Shown: one piece after another, positions 25,689-33,358 of the stretch
Layout of the letters: every line of letters starts with the position of its first letter
How positions within the stretch are numbered: the first letter of the stretch is position 1
Assembly: GCA_035268685.1 (NCBI GenBank)
Contig: DATFKK010000033.1
Span: 1 to 36,936 of the forward strand
DNA: 36,936 bases
Reading direction: 5' to 3'
Source of the DNA: Candidatus Krumholzibacteriia bacterium
GTDB lineage: Bacteria > Krumholzibacteriota > Krumholzibacteriia > JAJRXK01
The notes under the pieces: model-generated
The model's database searches: none
The model's input: the letters and a program-made list of their open reading frames with translations, nothing else
What the model was told of the DNA's origin: nothing
Made by a program: the position numbers and the translations under genes

Positions 25689-25714
25689 GCGGGAGCAGGG
25701 GACCCTGCTCCCGC
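25689..25714. repeat. Near-perfect inverted repeat (12-bp stem)
   Basis: GCGGGAGCAGGG (25689-25700) is followed after two bases (GA) by its exact complement (25703-25714). The stem is very GC-rich and lies about 60 bp past the minus-strand epimerase stop. As RNA it could end or stabilise that transcript; on the plus strand it is followed by the pyrimidine run TCCTCTTT. Confidence 0.55.
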
Positions 25715-25727
25715 TCCTCTTTGCCCC

Positions 25728-25781
25728 CGGGTCGCGGTCAGTCGCCGGGTCTCGGTCAGTCGCCGGGTCTCGGTCAGTCGC
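25728..25781. repeat. 18-bp tandem repeat, three copies, overlapping the epimerase stop
   Basis: Three head-to-tail copies occupy 25728-25745, 25746-25763 and 25764-25781; copies 2 and 3 are identical (CGGGTCTCGGTCAGTCGC) and copy 1 differs at one base. The minus-strand epimerase stop (25774-25776) lies in the third copy, and because the period is a multiple of three each copy supplies an in-frame TGA. Slippage-generated repeat is the simplest explanation. Confidence 0.8.
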
Positions 25782-26433
25782 CGCTCCGCAGAGCACCGAT
25801 CCCCACGGCATAATCTTCCTTCGAGAAGATCGGGTAGCCGCCCACGAGCTCGTCGGCACCCGCGGCCACGAGCCCATCGCGCGTCTTCTCCCAGACCCCC
25901 CCGTCGGCCTGCACCGTGCAGGCCACACCCCGGCGTGCGCGTTCTGCCACGATCCGTCCGATTCGTTCGAAGGTCGTCTCCTGGAATCCCAGGCCGCGTG
26001 TCGGATCGACGCCGAGCGGATTGATCACGGCCAGATCGGCCAGCAGGCCGAAGGCGTCCTCGACGGGTGTCGACGGAAGCAGAACGAGCCCCGGCTGCGT
26101 CCCCGCCGCCCGGATGGCTTCGATCAGCGAGCCCGGCGTGTCGGTCACTTCGAGGTGGAAGGCGATCCGGTCCGCTCCGGCGCGGGCGTAGTCGTCGACC
26201 AGCGATGCGGGGTCCTCCGCCAGGAGATGGACATCGATCATCAATCGGGTCCTGGACCGGAGCCCGGCCACGAAGTCCGGATCGAACCACGATTCGTCGA
26301 CGAAGGAGCCGTCCATGACGTCGACGTGCAGACCGTCGATGCCGGCCTCGGTGAGCCTGCGCAATTCACCGTCGAGATCGGTCCGGTCGGCGGACCGCAG
26401 TGAGGCGAGGATCTTCGGCGTCGGAGTGTTCAT
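25774..26433 (-). CDS. Ribulose-phosphate 3-epimerase family protein (divergent)
   Basis: The 219-residue TIM-barrel protein has the length and key residues of ribulose-5-phosphate 3-epimerase: His36 and Asp38 in LHVDVMDGSFV, His69 in MIDVHLLAEDP, and Asp177 in VQADGGV, the expected metal and acid/base residues. The canonical PSILSAD start is altered to ASLRSAD, and the mobile loop MSVNPGFGGQ is replaced by INPLGVDPTRGLGFQ, so the substrate may be another phosphoketose. Phosphate-binding GGYPIF replaces AGSAIF. ATG at 26433 follows the upstream metallophosphoesterase stop by a single base (TGACATG), so the two are coupled. I leave the symbol empty because of the altered loop. Confidence 0.8.
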   Translation of the reverse strand: MNTPTPKILASLRSADRTDLDGELRRLTEAGIDGLHVDVMDGSFVDESWFDPDFVAGLRSRTRLMIDVHLLAEDPASLVDDYARAGADRIAFHLEVTDTPGSLIEAIRAAGTQPGLVLLPSTPVEDAFGLLADLAVINPLGVDPTRGLGFQETTFERIGRIVAERARRGVACTVQADGGVWEKTRDGLVAAGADELVGGYPIFSKEDYAVGIGALRSGD

Positions 26434-26434
26434 G

Positions 26435-27145
26435 TCACCATCCCTGCCGCAGTCGATCGCCCAGATAGGTGTGCAGTCCGGCCTCGCGAGTCCGCCGAAC
26501 CTGGGCGTCCACGTCGTACGGAACCCTTCGCAACTGCAAGCTCGCGTTCTCGAAGTCCAGGAGCGCATAGGCGGCGCGCGGATCACCGTCACGCGGTTGG
26601 CCCACGCTCCCCGGGTTCACCAGGTAGCGCCGCGACCGCTCCAGGTCCCGGGTCCCGGGGCGGTCGACCGTGCGCTCCCCGTCGAACACGAACTGCTGGT
26701 GGGTGTGGCCGCAGAAGACCAGCCACGTGCTCTGCTCGGCGACGAGCGCACGCACGCGGGTCTCGACCAGGAGGTACTCGTCGCGGTCTTCCGGCGAACC
26801 GTGGCAGAACAGGACTTCGTCGTCCCATCGGATGCGCGTGGGAAAGTGCTGGATCTGCTCGCGGTCCCGGGCATCGAGCGTCCGCCGACAGAACTCGATC
26901 GCGGCCTCGGCCATCGGATTGAAGGGTCCCGTCGGCAATCCCAGCAGGCGCGCCTCGTGGTTGCCCTGCAGACACGCCACGTCGAACTCGCGCAGGCGCC
27001 GCAGGCAGGCGCTCGCATCGGGCCCGTAGCCGATCACGTCTCCCAGACACATCCAACGATCGACATCGGCCTCCCGCCCATCGGCGAGCACCGCGTCGAG
27101 CGCGCTGGCATTCCCGTGGATGTCGGCGACGATGCCCAGGCGCAC
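26435..27145 (-). CDS. Calcineurin-like metallophosphoesterase
   Basis: The 236-residue protein has the full metallophosphoesterase motif set: DIHGN (8-12), GDVIGYGPD (35-43), GNHE (61-64), an intermediate HGSPED and GHTHQQF near residue 135-145. These bind two metal ions and hydrolyse phosphodiesters or phosphomonoesters; the form is close to the YfcE/prpE-like class with a C-terminal extension (LVNPGSVGQPRDGDPRAAYALL). GTG at 27145 was chosen because GGAGGGACGCCC lies directly upstream and the first strand LGIVADIHGN begins at once. It is immediately followed by the epimerase gene. The operon is divergent from the glpQ-like gene across 130 bp. Confidence 0.88.
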   Translation of the reverse strand: MRLGIVADIHGNASALDAVLADGREADVDRWMCLGDVIGYGPDASACLRRLREFDVACLQGNHEARLLGLPTGPFNPMAEAAIEFCRRTLDARDREQIQHFPTRIRWDDEVLFCHGSPEDRDEYLLVETRVRALVAEQSTWLVFCGHTHQQFVFDGERTVDRPGTRDLERSRRYLVNPGSVGQPRDGDPRAAYALLDFENASLQLRRVPYDVDAQVRRTREAGLHTYLGDRLRQGW

Positions 27146-27275
27146 GGGCGTCCCTCCGTCGCTGCGAGTCCTTGATCGGCCGCGGAGTGTACACCATCGT
27201 TGACGGCGTGCGGATTGCAGGTGTGATGTCGATTCCCCGCGAGGCTCCGGAACGGCCGGAGCGGAGGTCCCGGTC

Positions 27276-28013
27276 GTGCCCGAGGTCATCGCACACCGTG
27301 GAGACAGCGCCCACGCGCCCGAGAACACCCTGCGAGCCTTCCGCCGGGCCGTGGAACGCGGCGCCGACCGGATCGAACTCGACGTCCGGCGCAGTGCCGA
27401 CGGCGTTCCCTTCGTCTTCCACGACTCCGATCTCGCCCGCCTGACGGGTCGCGCGGGCCGGGCGGGCGACCTCACGCTCGACGAACTCACGACATTGCAA
27501 GTTCTTGCCGACGAGTTCGGTCGGGCCGAAGACGGACTCGTTCCCAGCCTCGACGCGGTCCTCGCAGATCTGGACGGCACCTGCCCGCTGTACGTCGAGA
27601 TCAAGCCGGATGACGAGGTCCGCGACGGAGAGCATCGACGCGCTCTCACCGACGCCTGTATCGAGCGGATCGATCGCGACGGACCCCATGTCCTGGCGAG
27701 CTTCGACCCGGCGGTGGTCCGGCGTTGCCTCGACGCCGGCCGGCCCACGGTGCTGATCGCGGCCGACCCGCAGTCGCTCGGCCGACTCACCGACCACGAA
27801 CGCGACTCCCTCCACGCCTACAGCGTCCTGCACGAACGGATCGACGCGGCGCTCGTCGAGTCCTGCGCGGCCGTCCACCTGCCGCTGTGGGCATGGACGG
27901 TCGACCGGCGCCCGGACTTCGATCGGCTCTGGACCGCCGGCGCACGCACCGCCTGGTGCACGAACGACGTCGGCGCCCTGCGCGCCTGGCTCGACGGAGC
28001 GGATCGGCGATGA
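27276..28013 (+). CDS. Glycerophosphodiester phosphodiesterase
   Basis: The 245-residue protein is a GDPD-family TIM barrel that hydrolyses glycerophosphodiesters to glycerol-3-phosphate and an alcohol. Catalytic and metal residues are visible: HRGDSAHAPENT (His7, Glu16), Glu34/Asp36 in RIELDV, His49 in VFHDSDL, and YVEIKPD. It has no signal peptide, so it acts in the cytoplasm (UgpQ-like). GTG at 27276 follows GCGGAGG at 8 nt spacing. Its stop overlaps the ATG of glpD (ATGA), so the product glycerol-3-phosphate is likely passed to the next enzyme. Confidence 0.92.
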   Translation: MPEVIAHRGDSAHAPENTLRAFRRAVERGADRIELDVRRSADGVPFVFHDSDLARLTGRAGRAGDLTLDELTTLQVLADEFGRAEDGLVPSLDAVLADLDGTCPLYVEIKPDDEVRDGEHRRALTDACIERIDRDGPHVLASFDPAVVRRCLDAGRPTVLIAADPQSLGRLTDHERDSLHAYSVLHERIDAALVESCAAVHLPLWAWTVDRRPDFDRLWTAGARTAWCTNDVGALRAWLDGADRR

Positions 28014-29536
28014 ACGGTGTCGACCCGCTCGACCTCGTCGTGGTCGGTGGCGGCATCCACGGCACCGGGATCGCACGGGACGCGGCCCGGCGCGGACTGC
28101 GGGTGGCCCTCTACGAACGCGCGGATCTCGGGAACGGCACGAGCAGCGCCAGCAGCAAACTGGCCCATGGCGGACTGCGATACCTCGAACAGTTCCAGTT
28201 CGGCCTGGTCCACGAAGCCCTGCACGAGCGCCACCGTCTACTGAGGACTGCGCCGCACCTCGTGCGGCCTCTGCCCTTCCTCGCGCCTGTGTCCGAGGGC
28301 TCGCGGTGGAGTCGATGGCAACTGGGCCCCGGCCTGTGGCTGTACGATCTCCTCGCGGGCCGCCGCTCGATCGAACGTCACCGCTGGCTCGACCGCGCGC
28401 GCGCGCTCGAAGCGGAACCGGCGCTGGACGCGCCCTCGCTCCGCGGAGCCTATCGCTACGTCGACGCGCAGATGGACGACGCGCGCCTTTGCGTCGAGAA
28501 CGCGATCGACGCCGCCGAGAACGGAGCCCGCATCCACACCCGGAGCGAGGTCACCGGCCTGATCGTGCACGGTGGAACCGTGGCCGGAGTGCGTGTCCGC
28601 GGCTCGACCGGGGACGTGACGTCGGTCCGTGCCCGCCTGGTCGTGAACGCAGCCGGTCCGTGGTACGACCGGATCGCCTCGGCCCAGGATCTGGCCCGGC
28701 CCGCGCGGCTGCGCCTGAGCCGCGGGACCCACGTCGTCGTCCCCCCCCTCACCCGCGGCCACGCGCTGATCCTCACCGCGCGCGAGGACGGGCGCGTGTT
28801 CTTCGTGCTCCCGTTCAAGGGCCGGTCGCTGATCGGCACCACCGAGGCCGAACACCTCGATCCCGACACCGTCGAGCCGACCGAGGAGGAGATCGACTAC
28901 CTGCTCCGCGCGACGAGCGGCCACCTGCAGGGTCCACCCCTGCAGCGCGACCAGGTGCTGCATCGCTTCGCCGGGGTCCGGGCGCTCCGCGCCAGCGACG
29001 AGGACGACACCGGGCGCGTTCCCCGCAGCGCCGAGATCCGCGAGGACGCCCCGGGGCTGATCGGGGTGCTCGGCGGGAAGTACACGACCTACCGGGCGGT
29101 CGCCGAACGGGTGGTCGACGCCGCGGAGCGTCGCCTGCGCGGCCGCACCACGCGCTGCACGACCGCCACCACTCCCCTGCCGGGAGGCGCCGTCCCGGCG
29201 ATGAACGACTACTTCCGCGTGGCCGAGGACCTGCTCACCGACAAGTACGACGGGCTCGACGTCGGCCTGCTCCGCTATCTGGTGGGGACCTACGGCGCGC
29301 GCCACACGCGGATCCTCCGCCTGCTCGAGGACGATCCGGCCGGGGTCGAACGCATCGAGCCGGGATTGCCCTTCACGATGGCCGAGGTCGAGCACTGCGT
29401 GCGGCAGGAGTTCGCACGCAGTGTCGACGACGTGGTCCACCGCCGATGCTACCGCGGAGTTCTCGGGAACTGGACCCCCGGAGCCAGGGACCGCTGGCAG
29501 CACGCGCTCGAGCGCGCCCTGTCACGCGCCGGCTGA
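28010..29536 (+). CDS. glpD: Glycerol-3-phosphate dehydrogenase (aerobic, FAD-dependent)
   Basis: The 508-residue protein is a full-length GlpD, oxidising glycerol-3-phosphate to dihydroxyacetone phosphate with electrons passed to quinone at the inner membrane face. Clear hallmarks are the FAD-binding start LVVVGGGIHGTGIARDAA, TSSASSKLAHGGLRYLEQF, the WVDDAR-like QMDDARL, NAAGPW, GTHVVVP, LIGTTE and LGGKYTTYRAVAE, followed by the C-terminal GlpD cap. It overlaps the phosphodiesterase by 4 nt. At its 3' end it overlaps the convergent transporter by 15 bp. No glpF, glpK or glpT is in the window, so phospholipid-derived glycerophosphodiesters look like the main source. Confidence 0.96.
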   Translation: MNGVDPLDLVVVGGGIHGTGIARDAARRGLRVALYERADLGNGTSSASSKLAHGGLRYLEQFQFGLVHEALHERHRLLRTAPHLVRPLPFLAPVSEGSRWSRWQLGPGLWLYDLLAGRRSIERHRWLDRARALEAEPALDAPSLRGAYRYVDAQMDDARLCVENAIDAAENGARIHTRSEVTGLIVHGGTVAGVRVRGSTGDVTSVRARLVVNAAGPWYDRIASAQDLARPARLRLSRGTHVVVPPLTRGHALILTAREDGRVFFVLPFKGRSLIGTTEAEHLDPDTVEPTEEEIDYLLRATSGHLQGPPLQRDQVLHRFAGVRALRASDEDDTGRVPRSAEIREDAPGLIGVLGGKYTTYRAVAERVVDAAERRLRGRTTRCTTATTPLPGGAVPAMNDYFRVAEDLLTDKYDGLDVGLLRYLVGTYGARHTRILRLLEDDPAGVERIEPGLPFTMAEVEHCVRQEFARSVDDVVHRRCYRGVLGNWTPGARDRWQHALERALSRAG

Positions 29537-30931
29537 GACCTCGCGCCGCCGTCGTGCCGCCCGCCGGCGCACGAGCAGTTCCTGGACGCGTCGATGCCGC
29601 GCGTCGGTGAGGGGCGCCCGCGTCAGCACCCAACCACCCGCCAGGAAGAACAACCCGACCACCGGCCCGAACAGGATGGCCAACCGCAGCCCCACCTCGG
29701 GTCCCTGGGTCACGGCATTCTCGTCGAAGCCGATCACACCCAGCAGGAGACCGGCCAGTCCCAGGCCAATCGCGCGCGACAACTTGGTTCCCATCTTCCA
29801 CACACCGAAGTACAGCCCCTCGCGCTTGCGGCCGGTGCGCAGTTCGTCGTGGTCGACGACGTCGGCCACCATCGAGTCGAGAAGAACGATCGCACCGGCC
29901 AACAGACCGCCGACGAAGGCCATGCCGATCGGCCCCACCAGGCTTCCGGGCGGGAACAGCGGATAGACGACGATCGTCAGCACGCCCAGTCCGCCCACAC
30001 CGACCAGCGCCGGCACGCGTTTGCCGTAGCGCTTCGACGCCCAGACCCACCCCGCGATCGACACGAGGAAGAACAGGAAGAAGGGCAACAACACATAGCC
30101 CACGGTCCGTTCCTCGCTCAGCCCCAGGCGGAACTCGTAGTAGTACAGACCGATCGACGCGTTGATCGCCCGGCCGATCGCCGCCACCACGAAGGCCAGC
30201 AGCAGAGGTACGAAGGCCGGGTTGCGCAGAACCTGGAGCTGTCCGCGGAACAGCGAGCGCACCGACATCGTCTGGCGCGGCCCGTCGTCGACGCGGTCCA
30301 GTCCACGCGTGGCGTACACGGTGACCACGGCGCTCAGCACGATCGGAACGGTGAGCAGCCACGAGGCCAGGTCCCGCGATCGCTGTTCCAGCGCGGGGCT
30401 CTCGCCGCCACCCAGGGCCGCGAGCACGATCGCCGGTAGGGTCAGTCCGAGCACGCTTCCGAAGACCGAGACCACCCTCCTGTAACCGAAGACCTCGGTC
30501 CGCTCGTCGCGATCGAAGCTGATCTCGCCGCCGAGCGCGAGGTGCGGCACCGAGACCACGGTCATCGCCGTGTTCACGAAGACGTAGGTGACCAGGAGGA
30601 ACAGGAACTGGAAGACGTGACCGTCCAGCGTCGGCGGATTGAAGAGCAGCACGAAACCCACGGCCAGGGCGAGAGCGCCGGGCATGATGTACGGCCGCCG
30701 TTTGCCCCAGCGGCTGCGGGTGCGATCGCTCAGCCCTCCCATGAGCGGGTCGCTCACCGCATCCCACACGATGGCCAGGGCCAGAGCGAGACCGGTCCAG
30801 GCAGCAGGAAGCCCGACGACCGTGTTGTAGAACTTCAGTAGATAGATCTGCAGGAGCGTCTCGACGGCCACGACCCCGAACTCGGCCGCGCCGTAACCGA
30901 GCTTCGTCGGCCAGCGGAGTTGGTTCGGCAA
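29522..30931 (-). CDS. MFS sugar:cation symporter of the GPH (MelB) family
   Basis: The 469-residue protein has about 12 membrane helices and the GPH-family signature DAVSDPLMGGLSDRTRSR with WGKRRPYI, including the acidic residues used for cation coupling. A second diagnostic segment is DSMVADVVDHDELRTGRKREG with GVWKMGTKL. The family imports glycosides, pentosides or hexuronides with Na+ or H+; the exact substrate is unknown. TTG at 30931 was chosen because GAGG lies 8 nt upstream and the family N-terminus (LRWPTKLGYGAAEFG) begins at once. It follows the aminophenol-type operon by 106 bp on the same strand and could be its transporter, but a sugar substrate is the family norm. Confidence 0.88.
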   Translation of the reverse strand: MPNQLRWPTKLGYGAAEFGVVAVETLLQIYLLKFYNTVVGLPAAWTGLALALAIVWDAVSDPLMGGLSDRTRSRWGKRRPYIMPGALALAVGFVLLFNPPTLDGHVFQFLFLLVTYVFVNTAMTVVSVPHLALGGEISFDRDERTEVFGYRRVVSVFGSVLGLTLPAIVLAALGGGESPALEQRSRDLASWLLTVPIVLSAVVTVYATRGLDRVDDGPRQTMSVRSLFRGQLQVLRNPAFVPLLLAFVVAAIGRAINASIGLYYYEFRLGLSEERTVGYVLLPFFLFFLVSIAGWVWASKRYGKRVPALVGVGGLGVLTIVVYPLFPPGSLVGPIGMAFVGGLLAGAIVLLDSMVADVVDHDELRTGRKREGLYFGVWKMGTKLSRAIGLGLAGLLLGVIGFDENAVTQGPEVGLRLAILFGPVVGLFFLAGGWVLTRAPLTDARHRRVQELLVRRRAARRRREVSAGA

Positions 30932-31008
30932 GGGGGCGACCTCGATTCGGGGACGGCGTGCCGGCCCGCACTCGTTCGCGGACCGCCGACCCCCGGATGC
31001 GCCGGCGA

Positions 31009-31030
31009 ACCCACGCGCCTCGACGTGGGT
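31009..31030 (-). terminator. Hairpin 8 nt downstream of the dioxygenase-RidA fusion gene
   Basis: ACCCACG (31009-31015) pairs perfectly with CGTGGGT (31024-31030) around an 8-nt loop. It immediately follows the last gene of the catabolic operon on the minus strand and precedes the transporter gene. No T-run follows, so partial read-through into the transporter is possible. Confidence 0.4.
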
Positions 31031-31037
31031 GTAGGCC

Positions 31038-32462
31038 TCAGGCCTGCGCGATCACCTTGAACTCGACGGCGATCGGCGTCGGCAGGCGCTCGACCTCGAC
31101 CGTGGTCCGCGTGGCCTCGACGTCGGCGAAGAACTCGGCGTACACCCGGTTGAAGGCCTCGAAGTCGCGTTCCATGTCGATCAGGAAGCACTGCACGTCG
31201 ATCACCCGGTCGAGCGAACTGCCGCTCGCCTCGAGGACGGTACGCACATTCTCGATCACCGCGCGGGTCTGGGCCTCGACGTCGTAGTCCTGCTTCTCGC
31301 CGCGTTCGTCCCACACCGCGCCCCCGGGCACGGCGTCGGTTCCGGGCGTGCGCGGCCCCATGCCGCTGACGAACAGCAGATCGCCGACCCGCCGGGCGTG
31401 CGGGAAGGCGCCCACCGGACGCGGGGCCTTCTCGGCGTGGACCACGCCCGCCGGGGCCGATCGCGGGGTGGGCGCTGCCGTCGTTTCGCTCGTCGTCGGA
31501 CCGGTCGCGCGCGGTTCGGCCGTGTCCGGCTCCGACGACGCCTGTCCGCTCAACACGTTGCGATCACCGATGAAGACCTCCACGTCCTCCTCGTCGAACT
31601 CGAGGTCGGCCGCGCTCTTCGGCGCCGGCGTCAGCCCGACCACGGCGGCACCGGTACCCACCAGTGGCTGGTAGTCGAACACGTGTCCCTCGTAGCGGTT
31701 GCTCTGTCCCATGAGCGCCGCCAGCCACCAGATCGCCTTCATCTTCTGGTCGGCGTGGGCCTGGGCGGTGAACTCACGGGCGTGCTGGCTCACGTCCTCG
31801 AGCCGGCCCTCGGCCAGGATCTCGACGATCTTGCGGTTCCACTCGTCGTCCTTGATCGCGCTCACCCGATCCTCCGACGGTTCGATCGACCGCGTGAACA
31901 TGCGATTGCTCAACGCCGTCACCGAGATCGCGATCGCCCGCTTGCCCTGTTCGCGCAGGGCGTCGCGGGCAGCCTTGCCGAGCACCAGGGTCTCGGCGCG
32001 GTCGGCGTACATGTTGCAGCTCACCACGCAGGCCGGCAGGCGGCTGTCGGGATTTAGCAGCTTCAGCGCGACCACGGTTCCGGTGTCGATCGGGAAGCCG
32101 TGGTAGGCCACCGTGCGCGCGTGCAGACCGCGACGCGTGGCGGTGCGCTGGTAGGCCGCGGCGTAGTCGGCGTCCATGCGGAAGGAGTAGGGCATGTCGC
32201 CGAGGTCGTGCCATTCCTGGTCGACCAGGGTCCATTCGGGATTCGGGTCGGCCTGGATCTGGTGGCCGATCACGCTGAGCCACTGCGTGGAGTAGAGCAG
32301 CAGCAGATCGGCCTCGGTGCGTTCGATCTCGCGGCGCACGGCTTCGAAGGCATCGCGCAGCTTCCGCCAGGGTTCGGCGCGTTCGGGACACAACAAGGGG
32401 TGGGGCTTGCCAGGAACGACGTAACCACGGGCGATCTGCGGGTCGACGAGGGGCTCGCTCAT
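31038..32462 (-). CDS. Fusion: AmnA-like dioxygenase alpha subunit + RidA-type 2-aminomuconate deaminase
   Basis: The 474-residue protein joins two enzymes that are normally separate. Residues 1-280 resemble the non-catalytic alpha subunit of 2-aminophenol 1,6-dioxygenase (AmnA), with LLLYSTQWLSV (54-64), HGFPIDTGTV and KDDEWNRKIVEIL. Compared with the catalytic partner, the iron ligands are lost (Gln60 for the second His, Asp238 for the Glu) and the catalytic His is Asn186. A Thr/Pro/Ser/Ala-rich linker (about 300-345) leads to a complete RidA/YjgF domain (346-474) starting APRPVGAFPHARRVGDLLFV, with the key Arg452 in TRTTVEV and Glu467 in AVEFKVIA. The domain resembles 2-aminomuconate deaminase (AmnD), which converts 2-aminomuconate to 4-oxalocrotonate and ammonia. 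The ATG overlaps the AmnB-like stop (ATGA). Confidence 0.88.
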   Translation of the reverse strand: MSEPLVDPQIARGYVVPGKPHPLLCPERAEPWRKLRDAFEAVRREIERTEADLLLLYSTQWLSVIGHQIQADPNPEWTLVDQEWHDLGDMPYSFRMDADYAAAYQRTATRRGLHARTVAYHGFPIDTGTVVALKLLNPDSRLPACVVSCNMYADRAETLVLGKAARDALREQGKRAIAISVTALSNRMFTRSIEPSEDRVSAIKDDEWNRKIVEILAEGRLEDVSQHAREFTAQAHADQKMKAIWWLAALMGQSNRYEGHVFDYQPLVGTGAAVVGLTPAPKSAADLEFDEEDVEVFIGDRNVLSGQASSEPDTAEPRATGPTTSETTAAPTPRSAPAGVVHAEKAPRPVGAFPHARRVGDLLFVSGMGPRTPGTDAVPGGAVWDERGEKQDYDVEAQTRAVIENVRTVLEASGSSLDRVIDVQCFLIDMERDFEAFNRVYAEFFADVEATRTTVEVERLPTPIAVEFKVIAQA

Positions 32463-33358
32463 CGCGTCACCTCCGCGCGCTCGAGGTTCCACTCGACCAC
32501 CGCGTTGCCGGTTCCGATCACCGTGCCGTAGGCGTGCACCTCGGCCGGCCCGGTGGGGAAGTCCATGGCGGCGAGCATCCAGCTCAACGAGCCCTCCTTG
32601 GTCTCGGCCGTGGCCTGCCGCGTGAAGTCGACCATCTCGTCGGCGATCTGGCGCGTGCGCCCGCGGCGCATGTGATCGAGCAGGCGCATGTCCCACAGGT
32701 ACTGGCCGTGGTGGTAGACGTGCTCCCGGCTCATGTCCTCGGGCGTCTCGCTCTCGTGCGTGAAGTGACGGTGGCTGAGCGAACAGCTCGAGAGCACCAC
32801 CGCGCGCCGGCCACTGCGTTCGATCGCGCGGCGGGTGGCGTGGCCGAGGGAGATCATCTCCTCGTGGCCCACGTCGTCGCCGAAGTCGTAGAACGCCGTG
32901 CTGCTGCTCAGACCGACGATCGGAACGTCCCACGCCGGATTCATCAGGTGGCAGCTCGCGATGGTTCCGTAGTCCACGCGGAAGTTCGGGTTGCGCATCA
33001 CCTTCGCGACCAGGCCGTCCTCTTCGATCGCATGGTGGATGGCCTCGGCGAGCTCGACGTCGACGTCGATCTCGTAGCGGTAGCGGAAGAGGTTCGGGAA
33101 GATCGGATCGACGCTCAGCCCGCTGAAGTGCGGCACACCGAGCACGTGCGTTCCCTGGGTGGTCTTCCAGTGCGGGGAGTGGACCACGAACACGTCGGGC
33201 TCGAGCGCGAGCACGCTCCTGCGGCAGCGCTCGTAGCCCCAGCGCAGCATCTCCCACCCGCACTCGGCGCGGGGTTCGTTCTGCGGGGGGTTCTCGGCGT
33301 AGACCAGGTGCGGCGGGTGCGGGGCGAGCACCCCGGCCACGATGCGTCCTCCACTCAT
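32459..33358 (-). CDS. 2-aminophenol 1,6-dioxygenase beta (catalytic) subunit-like, LigB family
   Basis: The 299-residue protein is a class III extradiol dioxygenase that cleaves the ring next to an amino-substituted carbon using Fe(II) and O2. It has the AmnB-type start LAPHPPHLVYAENPPQNEP, FVVHSPHWKTT, DPIFPNLFRY and the ending YGTVIGTGNAVVEWNL. His14, His63 and Glu252 fit the iron ligands and His196 (SLSHRHF) the catalytic base; each is one residue off the AmnB-type numbering I recall (13, 62, 251, 195). The expected product is 2-aminomuconic semialdehyde or a derivative. It overlaps both neighbours by 4 nt (ATGA), so it is co-translated with its presumed alpha subunit. A different aminophenol, such as a carboxylated or alkylated one, cannot be excluded. 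Confidence 0.9.
   Translation of the reverse strand: MSGGRIVAGVLAPHPPHLVYAENPPQNEPRAECGWEMLRWGYERCRRSVLALEPDVFVVHSPHWKTTQGTHVLGVPHFSGLSVDPIFPNLFRYRYEIDVDVELAEAIHHAIEEDGLVAKVMRNPNFRVDYGTIASCHLMNPAWDVPIVGLSSSTAFYDFGDDVGHEEMISLGHATRRAIERSGRRAVVLSSCSLSHRHFTHESETPEDMSREHVYHHGQYLWDMRLLDHMRRGRTRQIADEMVDFTRQATAETKEGSLSWMLAAMDFPTGPAEVHAYGTVIGTGNAVVEWNLERAEVTR

Larger units (their letters stand above)
25223..25773. other. Long intergenic region with palindrome, inverted repeat and tandem repeat
   Basis: No convincing gene is present in these 551 bp. Short open frames occur (for example 25219-25614 minus and 25382-25678 plus) but lack ribosome-binding sites and family similarity. The stretch 25335-25382 is clearly AT-richer than its surroundings and is promoter-like; on the plus strand TTGCAT (25354-25359) and TATGAA (25377-25382) are 17 bp apart, a weak match. 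The region also holds a 16-bp perfect palindrome, a 12-bp-stem inverted repeat and an 18-bp triplicate, listed separately. Confidence 0.6.

Noticed and set aside
25728-25781. Tandem repeat considered as a CRISPR remnant
   Set aside because: Copies are directly abutting with no spacers and no cas gene is present.
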